DNA from: Lachnospiraceae bacterium
GTDB taxonomy: Bacteria > Bacillota > Clostridia > Lachnospirales > Lachnospiraceae
Length of the DNA stretch: 64,000 nt
NCBI GenBank assembly: GCA_030825115.1
Contig: JAPJQL010000008.1
Location: 1 to 64,000 of the forward strand
Direction: 5' to 3'
Both the position numbers and the translations under genes were made by a program. The notes beneath the pieces were generated by a model, which did not search any database, was not told the DNA's origin, and was given only the letters and a program-made list of their open reading frames with translations. Positions 7,408 through 16,624 of the stretch are shown one piece after another; the stretch's first letter is position 1; every line of letters starts with the position of its first letter.

Positions 7408-8904
7408 ATGACAGAATATATTGTTCCGGCTATCGGAATGCTGTTTACACTGGAAAATTTTTTGTGGATCAATTTGGGCGTTTTTATCGGTTCTGTGTTT
7501 GCGGCGATTCCCGGGCTTTCGGTAATTTTGTGTATCATCCTGTTTTTGCCGTTCACTTATAAGATGACGGCGGTTCCTGGTATGATGTTTTTGCTGGGAA
7601 TCTATTGTGCGGGCGGTTACGGAGGCAGCGTGTCGGCAATCCTGATCAATACGCCGGGTACGCCTCATGCGGCGACGACGATGCTGGACGGACACCCCCT
7701 GTCCCAGAAAGGGCGGACAAAGGCGGCGTTAAAGATTGCTCTTTATGCGTCCACATTCGGAGGAATCTTTTCGGCCCTGATGCTTTTGTTTTTGGCCCCC
7801 CAGGTGGCGAAGGTATCGGCGCAGCTTGGGACTGCGGAGTATTTTCTGGTGTGCCTGTTCGGGCTTACGATCATAGCGGGGATTTCGGGGAAGAGCATGA
7901 CAAAGGGAATCATCTCAGCCTGTATCGGTTTGTTCGTCTCCTGTATCGGAGCAGATCCGCTGACCAGTTATGACCGGTATACGTTCGGGATTCCGAGGCT
8001 TTATATGGGGCTGGACCTCGCTATCTGCCTGATCGGTCTGTTTGCTCTTGTTGAAATCCTGAAAAAGGCAGAGAAGAAGCAGGGGCGTCTGATCCTGGAT
8101 GCGGAACGGATCAAGGACGATGGGAAGATTACGAAAGAAGAATACAAACGGATATTCCCGCCGATGCTGATGTCTTCGATCATCGGTACGATCATCGGAA
8201 TCATCCCGGGAACCGGCGCTTCGATGGCATCCTGGTTCAGCTATGACCGTGCTAAGGCGATCTCAAAACACAAAGAGGAGTTTGGACATGGTTCTGTAGA
8301 GGGCATTGCGGCAGCCGAGAGCGCCAACAATGCGGTGACGGGTGCAACCCTTATTCCGCTGCTTACGCTGGGCATTCCGGGCGACGGCTGTGTGGCGATC
8401 ATGCTCTCCGCCCTGATGATCAACGGATTGAACCCGGGGCTCAGCCTGTTTACGACCCAGGGGGATATCATGTATGCGATCATGATCGGTCTTTTGTTTG
8501 TCAATCTGTTCATGCTGATTCAGGGCAAGTACCTGACCAGGCTGTTTGCAAAGGTGGTGTCCATTCCGCAGGAGATCCTGACGCCGATCATCGTCATCTT
8601 CTGCTTTGCCGGTGCGTACTCCATCAACAAATCTTATTTTGACGTGGCGGTGACGCTTGCATTTGCGGTGATTGCATGGGTGCTTTACAAGCTTGATTTC
8701 CCGGCGGTTCCGATTCTTCTTGGCCTGGTGCTGGGAAATATGACGGAGACGAATTTCCGGCGGGCGCTTTTGTTGTCAAACGGCAGCCCGAAGATCTTTG
8801 TAGGCAGCGGATACTGTATCGCATTTATTGTGATGATTGCAGCTGCAGTGGGAATGATTATCAAGAGTAAATTGAGTGAAGGAAAAACGGCGAAGGGGGA
8901 ATAG
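7408..8904 (+). CDS. tctA: Tripartite tricarboxylate transporter, large permease subunit
   Basis: 498 residues, about 12 hydrophobic segments. Two related loops mark the internal repeat of TctA: GSVFAAIPGLSVIL near residue 30 and IGTIIGIIPGTGASMASWFSY near residue 260. The stretches YGGSVSAILINTPGTPHAA and LGIPGDGCVAIMLSALM are typical of the family. It is the channel-forming, ion-coupled part of the importer. Its stop is two bases from the sulfatase start, so translation is probably coupled. Tct systems are best known from Proteobacteria; their substrates in Firmicutes are mostly undefined. Confidence 0.93.
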   Translation: MTEYIVPAIGMLFTLENFLWINLGVFIGSVFAAIPGLSVILCIILFLPFTYKMTAVPGMMFLLGIYCAGGYGGSVSAILINTPGTPHAATTMLDGHPLSQKGRTKAALKIALYASTFGGIFSALMLLFLAPQVAKVSAQLGTAEYFLVCLFGLTIIAGISGKSMTKGIISACIGLFVSCIGADPLTSYDRYTFGIPRLYMGLDLAICLIGLFALVEILKKAEKKQGRLILDAERIKDDGKITKEEYKRIFPPMLMSSIIGTIIGIIPGTGASMASWFSYDRAKAISKHKEEFGHGSVEGIAAAESANNAVTGATLIPLLTLGIPGDGCVAIMLSALMINGLNPGLSLFTTQGDIMYAIMIGLLFVNLFMLIQGKYLTRLFAKVVSIPQEILTPIIVIFCFAGAYSINKSYFDVAVTLAFAVIAWVLYKLDFPAVPILLGLVLGNMTETNFRRALLLSNGSPKIFVGSGYCIAFIVMIAAAVGMIIKSKLSEGKTAKGE

Positions 8905-8906
8905 AC

Positions 8907-10265
8907 ATGGCATATAATATTATCTTTTATTTTACAGATCAGCAGAGGGCAGACACTTGCGGCTGTTTTGGCCAGCCGCTTGACATCACTCCGAATCTGG
9001 ACAGACTGGCAGAAGAAGGCGTAAAATTTGACCATGCATATTCTCCGCAGCCTGTGTGCGGTCCGTGCCGCGCTCTGTTCCAGACGGGAAGATACGCGAC
9101 GGATACCGGCTGCTTCCGAAACAATATCATGCTGCCGCAGGATGTGAAGACGCTGGCAAACTATATCGAAGAAGCAGGCTACGAGACGGCCTATATCGGA
9201 AAATGGCATCTGGCAAGTGACGGGGAGCTGGAGAAGGCGCCCACGATTGACCACACTGTGACGGCGATCCCAAGAGAGCTGAGGGGCGGCTATACCGGGT
9301 TCTGGCGGACGGCGGATGTGCTGGAATTCACATCCCACGGCTACGACGGCTATGTGTTTGATGAGAATAACAACCGGCTCGATTTTAAAGGCTACCGCGC
9401 TGACTGCATTACCGATTTTGCACTGGAATTTTTCGATGTGCGGGATAAGGAGAAGCCGTTTTTTATGACGATATCCCAGATTGAACCGCATCATCAAAAT
9501 GACCATAAGCATTATGAGGGACCGGTCGGTTCGAAGGAGAAGTATAAGGATTACGTGCTGCCGGAGGATCTGGCGGCTCTGGAAGGGGATTACCGGGAGG
9601 AATACCCGGATTATCTGGGACAATGCGCGAGCCTGGATGAGAACCTTGGACGGCTGGTGGAGCGGCTGAAAGAGGAGGGGATCTATGAAAATACGGTGAT
9701 CATCTTTGCGGCTGACCACGGCTCCCACTTTAAGACGAGAAACAAGGACAGCCATTTAAACGGCTATGACGATTACAAACGTTCCTGCCATGAAGCATGT
9801 CTCCGTGTCCCGCTGGTGATTGCGGGCGGACCGTTCCGGGGCGGCGTCGCCGTGGAGGAGCTGGTCAGCACCGAGAGCCTTCCAAAGACCATTCTGGCGC
9901 TTGCCGGTGTAGATGTGGGCGACAAGATGATCGGTGAAAACCTGCTTGACGTGGCGGAAGGAAAGGTTGATAATAGACCTAATGAGATTTATGCACAGAT
10001 ATCTGAAAGCCGTGTCGGGCGGTGCATCCGTACAGAAGATTATAAGTATTCTGTCTATGCTCCCAATGTAAACGGAGGAGAGGCGGCAGGGGCGGACCTG
10101 TATGCGGATGATTTCCTTTATGACATGAAACATGACCCGAACGAGCTGAACAATCTGATCCATGATGAATCTTATCGTGAAGTCAGGCTGGCGCTTCGAG
10201 AGAAGCTGCTGGACTGGATTGAAAAAGTGGAGCATTACAGACCGGTTATCGTAGACGAGGCTTGA
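8907..10265 (+). CDS. Cytoplasmic Cys-type sulfatase
   Basis: 452 residues. The sulfatase signature is complete: FTDQQRADTCGCFG with the metal Asp, CGPCRALFQTGRY where Cys51 of C-x-P-x-R is the residue converted to formylglycine, KWHLASDG, and AADHGSHF. There is no signal peptide, so it acts inside the cell on an imported substrate. A radical-SAM maturase is required for the Cys type, and none is in this window. It lies between tctA and the regulator gene with almost no gaps. The operon therefore suggests uptake of a sulfate ester or related anion followed by desulfation. The exact substrate cannot be read from the sequence. Confidence 0.92.
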   Translation: MAYNIIFYFTDQQRADTCGCFGQPLDITPNLDRLAEEGVKFDHAYSPQPVCGPCRALFQTGRYATDTGCFRNNIMLPQDVKTLANYIEEAGYETAYIGKWHLASDGELEKAPTIDHTVTAIPRELRGGYTGFWRTADVLEFTSHGYDGYVFDENNNRLDFKGYRADCITDFALEFFDVRDKEKPFFMTISQIEPHHQNDHKHYEGPVGSKEKYKDYVLPEDLAALEGDYREEYPDYLGQCASLDENLGRLVERLKEEGIYENTVIIFAADHGSHFKTRNKDSHLNGYDDYKRSCHEACLRVPLVIAGGPFRGGVAVEELVSTESLPKTILALAGVDVGDKMIGENLLDVAEGKVDNRPNEIYAQISESRVGRCIRTEDYKYSVYAPNVNGGEAAGADLYADDFLYDMKHDPNELNNLIHDESYREVRLALREKLLDWIEKVEHYRPVIVDEA

Positions 10266-10266
10266 A

Positions 10267-11373
10267 ATGGATAAAAAATCCAACCGGGTATACAACTGGA
10301 TCCGGGCGTATATTGATGAGAATAAGTTTTCTGCCAATCTGAAGCTGCCGTCAGAAAATGTGCTGTGCAAGCGTCTTCAAGTCAGCCGTGAGACGGTGCG
10401 CCTTGCGTTGGATCGCCTGGTGCAGGAAGGGTTGGTCTATAAGGTCAGGGGGAGCGGTACCTATATTAATAAGTCGGTAGCGCTCTCAAAGGAGGTCAGC
10501 GACGAATCGGCGCTGCTGAAGATTGCCCTGATCCTTCAGGGGCAGGACCGCAACGCCAACTCCGGGCTGATCAACGGGATCAAGAGTATTTTGAAGGAAA
10601 AGCGGGCTGACCTCCACATTTTCTTTACGGACAACAAGTTTTCCAGTGAGCGGAACTGCCTCGACGTGGTAGCGCATCAGGATTTTGACGGATTTATCGT
10701 AGACGGGGTTAAGGCCAGCCTGCTAAATCCAAACTTAGACTGCTACCGGAACATCTACCAGAAAAAGATACCGGTGATTTTTTATAACAATTATTATAAA
10801 GAACTTCGGTATCCCAAGGTGATCAACAATGATTACCGCTGTGCCAGGGAACTGTTGAAGCGGCTGATCCAGGCAGGGCATAAGCATATCGCCGGTATCT
10901 TTGTATATGACAATTACCAGAGCATCGAGAAATTCCGCGGATACGTAAGCGCGGTCCGCAAATATGGGGCGGATTTTGATGACGACAAGATCAAATGGTG
11001 TGTTTCTAATGAAGCTCATTCTGACGGATTTTACAAAGAAGTCGGAAAGTTCCTGAAAGGGAATCCAAAGTGTACGGCGGTGGTATGCTGCAATTACATG
11101 ATCCTCCAGGCTGTGCTCCGGGCAATCCGGGAGGCAGGGAAATCTGTTCCGGATGATTATTCTCTGGTCTGTTTTGATTATTCCAAAGAAGACTGGGAGA
11201 CAGCCGGGATTACCTGCTCGATCCATCCGGGGTATGAGATGGGGCAGCAGGTGGGACAGCGGCTCATGACGATGATTGAAAACAGGGAATACGATGACAA
11301 TGGCTACTCTTATGTATTTGAGCCCCGGATCTATGAAGGGCGTTCTATAAAAAATCTGGGTGGGAGAAGATGA
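10267..11373 (+). CDS. GntR/LacI hybrid transcriptional regulator
   Basis: 368 residues. The N-terminal winged helix (residues 1-70) is GntR type: KLPSENVLCKRLQVSRETVRLALDRLVQEGLVYKVRGSGTYI. Residues 85-365 form a LacI/periplasmic-binding-protein-like ligand domain (LVCFDYSKEDWETAGITCSIHPGYEMGQ). This is the AraR-like architecture, in which a small molecule releases the protein from its operator. The gene starts one base after the sulfatase stop and closes the operon. Repeated ACAACTTTT motifs at 5648-5721 are the likely operator. It probably senses the imported substrate or its desulfated product. Confidence 0.9.
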   Translation: MDKKSNRVYNWIRAYIDENKFSANLKLPSENVLCKRLQVSRETVRLALDRLVQEGLVYKVRGSGTYINKSVALSKEVSDESALLKIALILQGQDRNANSGLINGIKSILKEKRADLHIFFTDNKFSSERNCLDVVAHQDFDGFIVDGVKASLLNPNLDCYRNIYQKKIPVIFYNNYYKELRYPKVINNDYRCARELLKRLIQAGHKHIAGIFVYDNYQSIEKFRGYVSAVRKYGADFDDDKIKWCVSNEAHSDGFYKEVGKFLKGNPKCTAVVCCNYMILQAVLRAIREAGKSVPDDYSLVCFDYSKEDWETAGITCSIHPGYEMGQQVGQRLMTMIENREYDDNGYSYVFEPRIYEGRSIKNLGGRR

Positions 11374-11374
11374 A

Positions 11375-11407
11375 AAAGGCAGAGGCAGATTTGTCTCTGT
11401 CTTTTTT
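11375..11407 (+). terminator. Terminator of tct operon
   Basis: AAAGGCAGAGGC (11375-11386) pairs with GTCTCTGTCTTT (11393-11404) with two G-T pairs, and a T run follows. It begins right at the regulator stop codon. Confidence 0.8.
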
Positions 11408-11448
11408 CTGTTTCATGGGGACGGGCGTGGAAACATAAGATTTTCCCC

Positions 11449-11478
11449 TTGTGTACTTCCTGAAAAAAATGGTATACT
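11449..11478 (+). promoter_or_regulatory. Promoter of DUF2156 gene
   Basis: TTGTGT at 11449-11454 and TATACT at 11473-11478, 18 bases apart, lie 38 bases before the start codon at 11516. Confidence 0.6.
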
Positions 11479-11515
11479 AAAAAGGTATGAAATAAAGTAG
11501 ATTAGAGGATACATT

Positions 11516-12442
11516 ATGAGCTTAAATTTTAAAAAGATAGAAGCGTCCGATATCAGCAGACTGACCCCGTTTTTTGCCCAGCGTCCGAATAAGACGTGTG
11601 ACAGCGTATTTCTCGACAGCTTTATCTGGCGGGAATATTACAATGTAAGGTATGCGATCAGCGACGGGAAGGCGATCCAGTGGCTGATGGAGGAGGATGG
11701 CGTTACCCACAGCGCGATGCCGATGTGTAAAGAGGAGGAGCTTTCTCATTATTTTTATGAGATGGTCGATTATTTTAACCGGGAGCTTAAGAGTCCCTAT
11801 AAAGTATATCTGGCAGATGAGGAGGCGGTAGAAAGCCTCCATTTGAAGGAGTCGCCGGACTTCGAGGTGGTGGAGCAGGAGGATTTGAAGGATTATCTCT
11901 ATGAGGGGGAAGCCCTCAGAAAACTTTCCGGAAAAAAACTGCACAAGAAGAAAAATCACCTCAACGCGTTTCTGAAGGAGTACGAAGGGCGTTATGAATA
12001 CCGCCGTCTCTGCTGCTCAGACCGGGATAGCGTGTGGAAATTCCTGGACCGCTGGAGAGAGAGGAAAGGGGACGATGTGGAGGCCCATCTGGATTATGAG
12101 GTGGAAGGAATCCATGAGATTCTGAAGAACTGTTCTGAGCTGAGCGTGCGGATGGCCGGCGTCTTCATCGACGGGGAGCTGGAGGCATTTACCATAGGAA
12201 GCTACAATGCGTTTGAGAATATGGCCGTGATCCACATCGAGAAGGCGAACGCGGAGATCCGCGGGCTGTATCAGTTTATCAACCAGCAGTTCCTGATCAA
12301 CGAATTTCCCGACGTGGCGCTTGTGAACCGGGAGGACGACCTGGGGGAAGAAGGGCTGAGAAAGGCGAAGATGTCCTACAATCCAGTAGGATTTGCGAGG
12401 AAATATCTGGTTCTGCAAAAGAATTTTAAAAAGCCGGAATAA
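11516..12442 (+). CDS. DUF2156 / phosphatidylglycerol lysyltransferase-domain protein
   Basis: 308 residues, soluble. The sequence matches the DUF2156 acyltransferase-like domain found in the C-terminus of MprF/LysX: an early FFAQRPNKTCDSVF, KLHKKKNHLNAFLKEY in the middle, and VALVNREDDLGEEGLRKAKMSYNP near the end. In MprF this fold moves an aminoacyl group from tRNA to a lipid. The stand-alone form has no flippase domain, so the acceptor is unknown. It ends 49 bases before the GNAT gene and probably shares its transcript. The domain call is confident; the substrate is not known. Confidence 0.86.
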   Translation: MSLNFKKIEASDISRLTPFFAQRPNKTCDSVFLDSFIWREYYNVRYAISDGKAIQWLMEEDGVTHSAMPMCKEEELSHYFYEMVDYFNRELKSPYKVYLADEEAVESLHLKESPDFEVVEQEDLKDYLYEGEALRKLSGKKLHKKKNHLNAFLKEYEGRYEYRRLCCSDRDSVWKFLDRWRERKGDDVEAHLDYEVEGIHEILKNCSELSVRMAGVFIDGELEAFTIGSYNAFENMAVIHIEKANAEIRGLYQFINQQFLINEFPDVALVNREDDLGEEGLRKAKMSYNPVGFARKYLVLQKNFKKPE

Positions 12443-12491
12443 GCAGCGCTGACTGGACAGGCAGTACCGGCAGCCGGAAAGGGGACTGCGG

Positions 12492-13556
12492 ATGATACGA
12501 TATCTGGAGACAGGGGAAAAAAATGCATGCCGGAGCCTGTGGGAAGAGGCTTTTCCAGAGGACTCCCGGGAGTTTGACGATTATTATTTTACGGAGAAGA
12601 TGAAAGAGAACCGGGTCCTGGTATTGGAGGAAGAGGGGCGGATCGTCTCCATGCTTCATCAGAATCCGTACAGAATCCGTGTGCGGGATCAGATTTGGCA
12701 GAGTGATTATATCGTCGGCGTGGCGACGGCAGAGGACAGACGCCACAGGGGATATATGCGCCGGCTTTTGAACCGTATGATGCGGGAGATGTGGGAGGAG
12801 CGGATGCCGTTTAGCTTTTTGATGCCCGCAGATGAGGCGATATATCGACCGTTTGGATTTGTATATATCTTCGATCAGCCGCAATGGAAGGCAAAAGACG
12901 GGGAGCCGCTTCTTGCGCGCCCGCTGCTGCCCTGGACGGATTCGGCTGGCGGGAACAGGTGTCTGGGCGCGCTTGCAGACTGGATGGAGCGCTGGCTGAG
13001 CCGCCGTTATCAGGTGTATGCCGTGCGCGATGAGGCGTATCTTCGGAGGCTTCTGCGGGAACTGGAGAGTGAGGACGGGACCTTTGATGTCCTGTACGAT
13101 GAGGGCGCGATGACCGGGATCCGCAGTGAATGGGGCATCGAAAAGAAGGAGCAGAGGCTTCTTATGCTTCCGCCGCAGTACATGGAGGAGGCAGCGCCTG
13201 CAAAGCCGGCCATCATGGCGCGGATCATCTGTCTGGAGCAGTTTGTGAAGGCGGTCCGGCTGAGAGAAGGCGTGAAGGCAGAATCGCTGCGTATCCTGCT
13301 TGACGTGGAGGACCCGCTGATCGCGGAGAACCACGGGCTGTGGTGCTGGAACCTGAACCGGGAGATGTCCTGGCTGGAACGGTATGGGCAGGCGGCTTCT
13401 CTGGACACAGACGGAATCGTGCCAAAGCCGGACATCCGGGTTACGATCGGGGAACTGACCGGATGGCTGTTTGGATACCATGTGCCGGAGGCGGCAGGGA
13501 AATACGCGGAGCTGATCGAGACGCTGAGCGGCGTATTTCTGGATGAGGTAGTCTGA
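12492..13556 (+). CDS. GNAT acetyltransferase, Eis-like
   Basis: 354 residues. The first 150 carry a GNAT acetyl-CoA fold with motif A at VGVATAEDRRHRGYMRRLL and a following FLMPADEAIYRPFGF. The C-terminal part is long, as in Eis-like acetyltransferases that have a second GNAT-like domain and a sterol-carrier-like tail. It probably acetylates an amine, but the acceptor is unknown. It lies between the DUF2156 and sirtuin genes on the same strand with gaps under 50 bases. An acetyltransferase and a deacylase side by side is suggestive, but I would not claim they act on the same protein. Confidence 0.86.
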   Translation: MIRYLETGEKNACRSLWEEAFPEDSREFDDYYFTEKMKENRVLVLEEEGRIVSMLHQNPYRIRVRDQIWQSDYIVGVATAEDRRHRGYMRRLLNRMMREMWEERMPFSFLMPADEAIYRPFGFVYIFDQPQWKAKDGEPLLARPLLPWTDSAGGNRCLGALADWMERWLSRRYQVYAVRDEAYLRRLLRELESEDGTFDVLYDEGAMTGIRSEWGIEKKEQRLLMLPPQYMEEAAPAKPAIMARIICLEQFVKAVRLREGVKAESLRILLDVEDPLIAENHGLWCWNLNREMSWLERYGQAASLDTDGIVPKPDIRVTIGELTGWLFGYHVPEAAGKYAELIETLSGVFLDEVV

Positions 13557-13598
13557 GATTTACGGAAAAACAGGAGTTGCGGAGAAGGAGGCGGCGAT

Positions 13599-14318
13599 AT
13601 GGGAGAAAAGGAGCAGTTGAAGCGATGGATTGCCGGGAGCGGCAATATCGTATTTTTCGGCGGCGCAGGAGTGTCTACGGAGAGTGGGATTCCTGATTTC
13701 CGGAGCGTGGACGGGCTGTATAACCAGCAGTACGATTATCCTCCGGAGACGATCATCAGCCACAGCTTTTACCGGAGAAAACCGGAAGAATTTTTCCGGT
13801 TCTATAAACATAAGATGCTGTTTCCGGATGCGAAGCCCAACGCGGCGCATCTGGCCCTGTCAAAACTGGAGGAGCAGGGAAAGCTGCGGGCTGTGATCAC
13901 CCAGAATATCGACGGGCTGCATCAGGCGGCAGGGAGCAGGGAGGTCATGGAGCTTCACGGCTCGGTACATAGGAACTACTGCACCCGGTGCGGGGAATTT
14001 TACACGCTGGAAGACATCCTCGCCATGGACGGGGTGCCCCGCTGCAGCTGCGGAGGCATCATAAAGCCGGATGTGGTGCTGTATGAGGAGGGGCTGGACC
14101 AGGGTATCCTGCGAAAATCGATCGAGTATATCAGCCATGCAGATGTGCTGATCATCGGAGGGACATCCCTGACGGTATATCCGGCCGCCGGGCTGATCGA
14201 CTATTATCGGGGGGACAAGCTGGTGCTGGTCAACAAGACCGTGACGCCGATGGACAGCCGGGCAGACCTGGTGGTCAGCGGTAAGATCGGAGAGATCTTT
14301 GCTGAGATAACAGATTGA
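13599..14318 (+). CDS. cobB: NAD-dependent protein deacylase (sirtuin)
   Basis: 239 residues, the usual bacterial Sir2 length. The family motifs are in order: FFGGAGVSTESGIPDFRS (NAD binding), TQNIDGLHQAAG, and ELHGSVHRNYC with the catalytic His. A zinc knuckle follows (CTRCG and CSCGG), then GGTSLTVYPAAGL and VLVNK. It removes acetyl or longer acyl groups from lysines, producing nicotinamide and O-acyl-ADP-ribose. AAGGAGGCGGCGAT precedes the ATG. It lies within a same-strand run of five metabolic genes (11516-15616). Confidence 0.95.
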   Translation: MGEKEQLKRWIAGSGNIVFFGGAGVSTESGIPDFRSVDGLYNQQYDYPPETIISHSFYRRKPEEFFRFYKHKMLFPDAKPNAAHLALSKLEEQGKLRAVITQNIDGLHQAAGSREVMELHGSVHRNYCTRCGEFYTLEDILAMDGVPRCSCGGIIKPDVVLYEEGLDQGILRKSIEYISHADVLIIGGTSLTVYPAAGLIDYYRGDKLVLVNKTVTPMDSRADLVVSGKIGEIFAEITD

Positions 14319-14361
14319 GGCCGGCGCTGTGGCGCCGGAAGTGACAGGAGGGCGAGAGACG

Positions 14362-15372
14362 ATGTATCAGGCAGACGAGAACAGATATGAGAATATGAAG
14401 TACAGGCGGTGCGGCCGCAGCGGAATCCTGCTTCCGCTGGTATCGCTGGGATTGTGGCAGAATTTTGGGCTGGAAAAGCCTCTGGAGGAGCAGAAAAAGA
14501 TCATCTTCCGGGCGTTTGACTTAGGGATCACCCATTTTGACCTCGCCAATAATTACGGGCATCCTGCCCGGGGAATGGCAGAGGAGAATTTTGGGAAGAT
14601 TTTGCATGGGGATATGGCGCAGTACCGGGAACAGATGCTGATATCCACCAAGGCGGGATATGACTTCTGGCCGGGGCCTTATGGCGACTGGGGTTCCAGA
14701 AAATATCTGATGTCCAGCCTGGATGCCAGCCTGAGACGGATGCGGCTGGATTATGTGGACATTTTTTATCACCACAGGCCGGATCCCCAGACTCCGCTGG
14801 AGGAGACGATGGGAGCGCTGTCGGATATTGTGAGGCAGGGAAAGGCTTTGTATGTGGGGATATCGAATTACCAGGCCGACGAAGCTGAAAAAGCGATCGA
14901 CATGCTGCGGGCAAACGGTACGCCGTGCCTGATCCATCAGCCGCGTTACAACATGTTTGAGCGCTGGGTGGAGGGCGGTCTTTTGCAGGTGTTGGATGAA
15001 AAAGGCTGCGGCTGCATCGCCTACAGCCCGCTGGCGCAGGGCTCGCTGACGGACAAATATCTGAAGGGAATCCCGGAGGGATCCCGCGCGGCAAGGCAGG
15101 GAACTACGGTTGGAGCGCGATACCTGTCCGGGGAGCGTCTGGAGAAGATCCGCGCATTGAACCAGATTGCCGCCGGACGCGGACAGACTCTGGCACAGCT
15201 TGCACTGGCATGGGTGCTGCGCAGGCCGGAAGTCACCAGCGTCCTGATCGGAGCCAGCAGTGCGGCGCAGTTGGATGATAACGTGGCTTCCCTGAAACGG
15301 CTCGACTTTACAGAGGAAGAACTGGCTGCGATCGAGGAGATCCTGGGGCAGGACGAGGGGCTGCTCGCATAG
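14362..15372 (+). CDS. Aldo/keto reductase, YghZ-like
   Basis: 336 residues from the ATG at 14362, which follows AGGAGGGCG. The Met at 14329 has no site. The aldo/keto reductase barrel is clear: ITHFDLANNYG with Asp and Tyr, STKAGYD with Lys, and FYHHRPDP with His make the catalytic tetrad. The opening MKYRRCGRSGILLPLVSLGLWQNFG and the overall length resemble the YghZ/MgrA group, which reduces L-glyceraldehyde 3-phosphate and methylglyoxal with NADPH. That substrate is likely but not proven here. Confidence 0.9.
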   Translation: MYQADENRYENMKYRRCGRSGILLPLVSLGLWQNFGLEKPLEEQKKIIFRAFDLGITHFDLANNYGHPARGMAEENFGKILHGDMAQYREQMLISTKAGYDFWPGPYGDWGSRKYLMSSLDASLRRMRLDYVDIFYHHRPDPQTPLEETMGALSDIVRQGKALYVGISNYQADEAEKAIDMLRANGTPCLIHQPRYNMFERWVEGGLLQVLDEKGCGCIAYSPLAQGSLTDKYLKGIPEGSRAARQGTTVGARYLSGERLEKIRALNQIAAGRGQTLAQLALAWVLRRPEVTSVLIGASSAAQLDDNVASLKRLDFTEEELAAIEEILGQDEGLLA

Positions 15373-15418
15373 AGCCGGTTCTGCTTCCATACATGAAATG
15401 ACAAAGGGGATACAGACA

Positions 15419-15616
15419 ATGGAACAGCGATGGAACTATGAAGTAGGCGATGTGGTCAGATTGAAAAAGCCCCATCCCTGTGGAAGCCAGGAATGGGAGA
15501 TTCTTCGCGTTGGGGCTGATTTCCGCCTGAAATGCATGGGCTGCGGCCATCAGGTGATGATAGAACGCAGGACCGTGGAAAAAAGTACCAGAAACCTGAC
15601 AAAGAAGCAGGGGTAG
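15419..15616 (+). CDS. DUF951 family protein
   Basis: 65 residues from the ATG at 15419, which is preceded by AAAGGGG. It has the DUF951 pattern: YEVGDVVRLKKPHPCGSQEWEILR, then DFRLKCMGCGHQVMIER. Three cysteines (PHPCG and CMGCG) suggest a small metal- or nucleic-acid-binding fold. DUF951 genes are found across Firmicutes, often near translation or recombination genes, and their role is unknown. It is the last gene of the run and is convergent with the AraC gene, whose stop is four bases away. Confidence 0.85.
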   Translation: MEQRWNYEVGDVVRLKKPHPCGSQEWEILRVGADFRLKCMGCGHQVMIERRTVEKSTRNLTKKQG

Positions 15617-15619
15617 CTT

Positions 15620-16516
15620 TTATCTCCGGAGGGGACGTTCGGAGAGCTGCTTGATCGAAGTTGCATACTCGGTCGGCGTCATACCGGTCATTTTTTTAAA
15701 CTGCCGGGAAAAATAATGAATAGACCCATATCCCAGCTGGTCTGCAATCTGTGTGAAGTTATCCTTCTGATTGCGGATCAGCTGTTTTGCGTGCTCGATC
15801 TTCATGGAGTTAAAGGTTTCCAGGATGCCCTTGCTGGTATGGCTGCGGAACAGGCGCTTGAGCTGGGTCTGGCTGACCAGGTGTTCCTGGCAGATGCGCT
15901 GGATGGACATGGGTTCTGACAGGTGGTTCTCAAAATAGCCCAGGATATTCTGATACAGTTCATCATCCAGTGAGGCGGTCTGTTCTTTGCCGTATTTTTG
16001 CATCTCATCGGAATGCCTGCGGTATAGCTGGATCAGGAGCTGTTCCAGATGGATTTTGATCATCTGTTCTGCGCCAAACGGCGGATGCTCCACCCGTTTG
16101 AGCTGTTCCAGGTAGGGGTCGTCAAGTACCGTGATAAAATTGGAGCGCGCTTCGGATATGATATGGGCAAGCAGGGCCCGCTCGCTCTCGTCCACATTCA
16201 GGATCTTGTCTTCGAAGAACGACATCGAAGGGTCGCCGCATTCAAAGCCGACGACCACCAGGTTCGGGGCGGTCGTGCCATTGGCTGCGACTCCGTGAAA
16301 TTCGTTGGGCTTGTGAAAGATGATGTTGCCCCGCTGCAGCGTCAGGCGTTCGTGGTCTGCCGTCACCTCCACCTCTCCTTTGTCCACGCACAAAAATTCC
16401 CAGAAGCTGTGGGATTCCCCGGAGAAGATAAAGTCGCTCATATATTCGAAATAGTGGATGCTGATGATCCGTTTAATCTGAAATTCTTCCTGAAGTTCTG
16501 TCATTTTATATCGCAT
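15620..16516 (-). CDS. AraC family transcriptional regulator
   Basis: 298 residues from the ATG at 16516, which follows AGGAGGCAATC. The N-terminal cupin (residues 20-150) includes SFWEFLCVDKGEVEVT and IIFHKPNEFHGV. The C-terminal 100 residues carry the double helix-turn-helix with LGYGSIHYFSRQFKKMTGMTPTEY. The cupin probably binds a sugar. It is divergent from the sugar ABC operon. Two direct repeats 21 bases apart stand upstream of that operon's promoter, as expected for an AraC activator. Confidence 0.93.
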   Translation of the reverse strand: MRYKMTELQEEFQIKRIISIHYFEYMSDFIFSGESHSFWEFLCVDKGEVEVTADHERLTLQRGNIIFHKPNEFHGVAANGTTAPNLVVVGFECGDPSMSFFEDKILNVDESERALLAHIISEARSNFITVLDDPYLEQLKRVEHPPFGAEQMIKIHLEQLLIQLYRRHSDEMQKYGKEQTASLDDELYQNILGYFENHLSEPMSIQRICQEHLVSQTQLKRLFRSHTSKGILETFNSMKIEHAKQLIRNQKDNFTQIADQLGYGSIHYFSRQFKKMTGMTPTEYATSIKQLSERPLRR

Positions 16517-16624
16517 GATTGCCTCCTGACTCCCGGATACGGGGCGCTGCGGCAGAAGTGGCACGGCAGCAGCGTTTGCTTTTATTGTACAGGAGAACAA
16601 ACATTGTTGCAAGTAAAAAAGGGA

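Noticed and set aside
8685..9755. 356-codon minus-strand frame opposite tctA/sulfatase
   Set aside because: It spans two well-supported genes, lacks a ribosome binding site and has no recognisable domain.
12426..13481. 351-codon minus-strand frame opposite the GNAT gene
   Set aside because: Low-complexity His/Pro/Leu-rich composition typical of an antisense shadow; the GNAT motif is clear on the plus strand.
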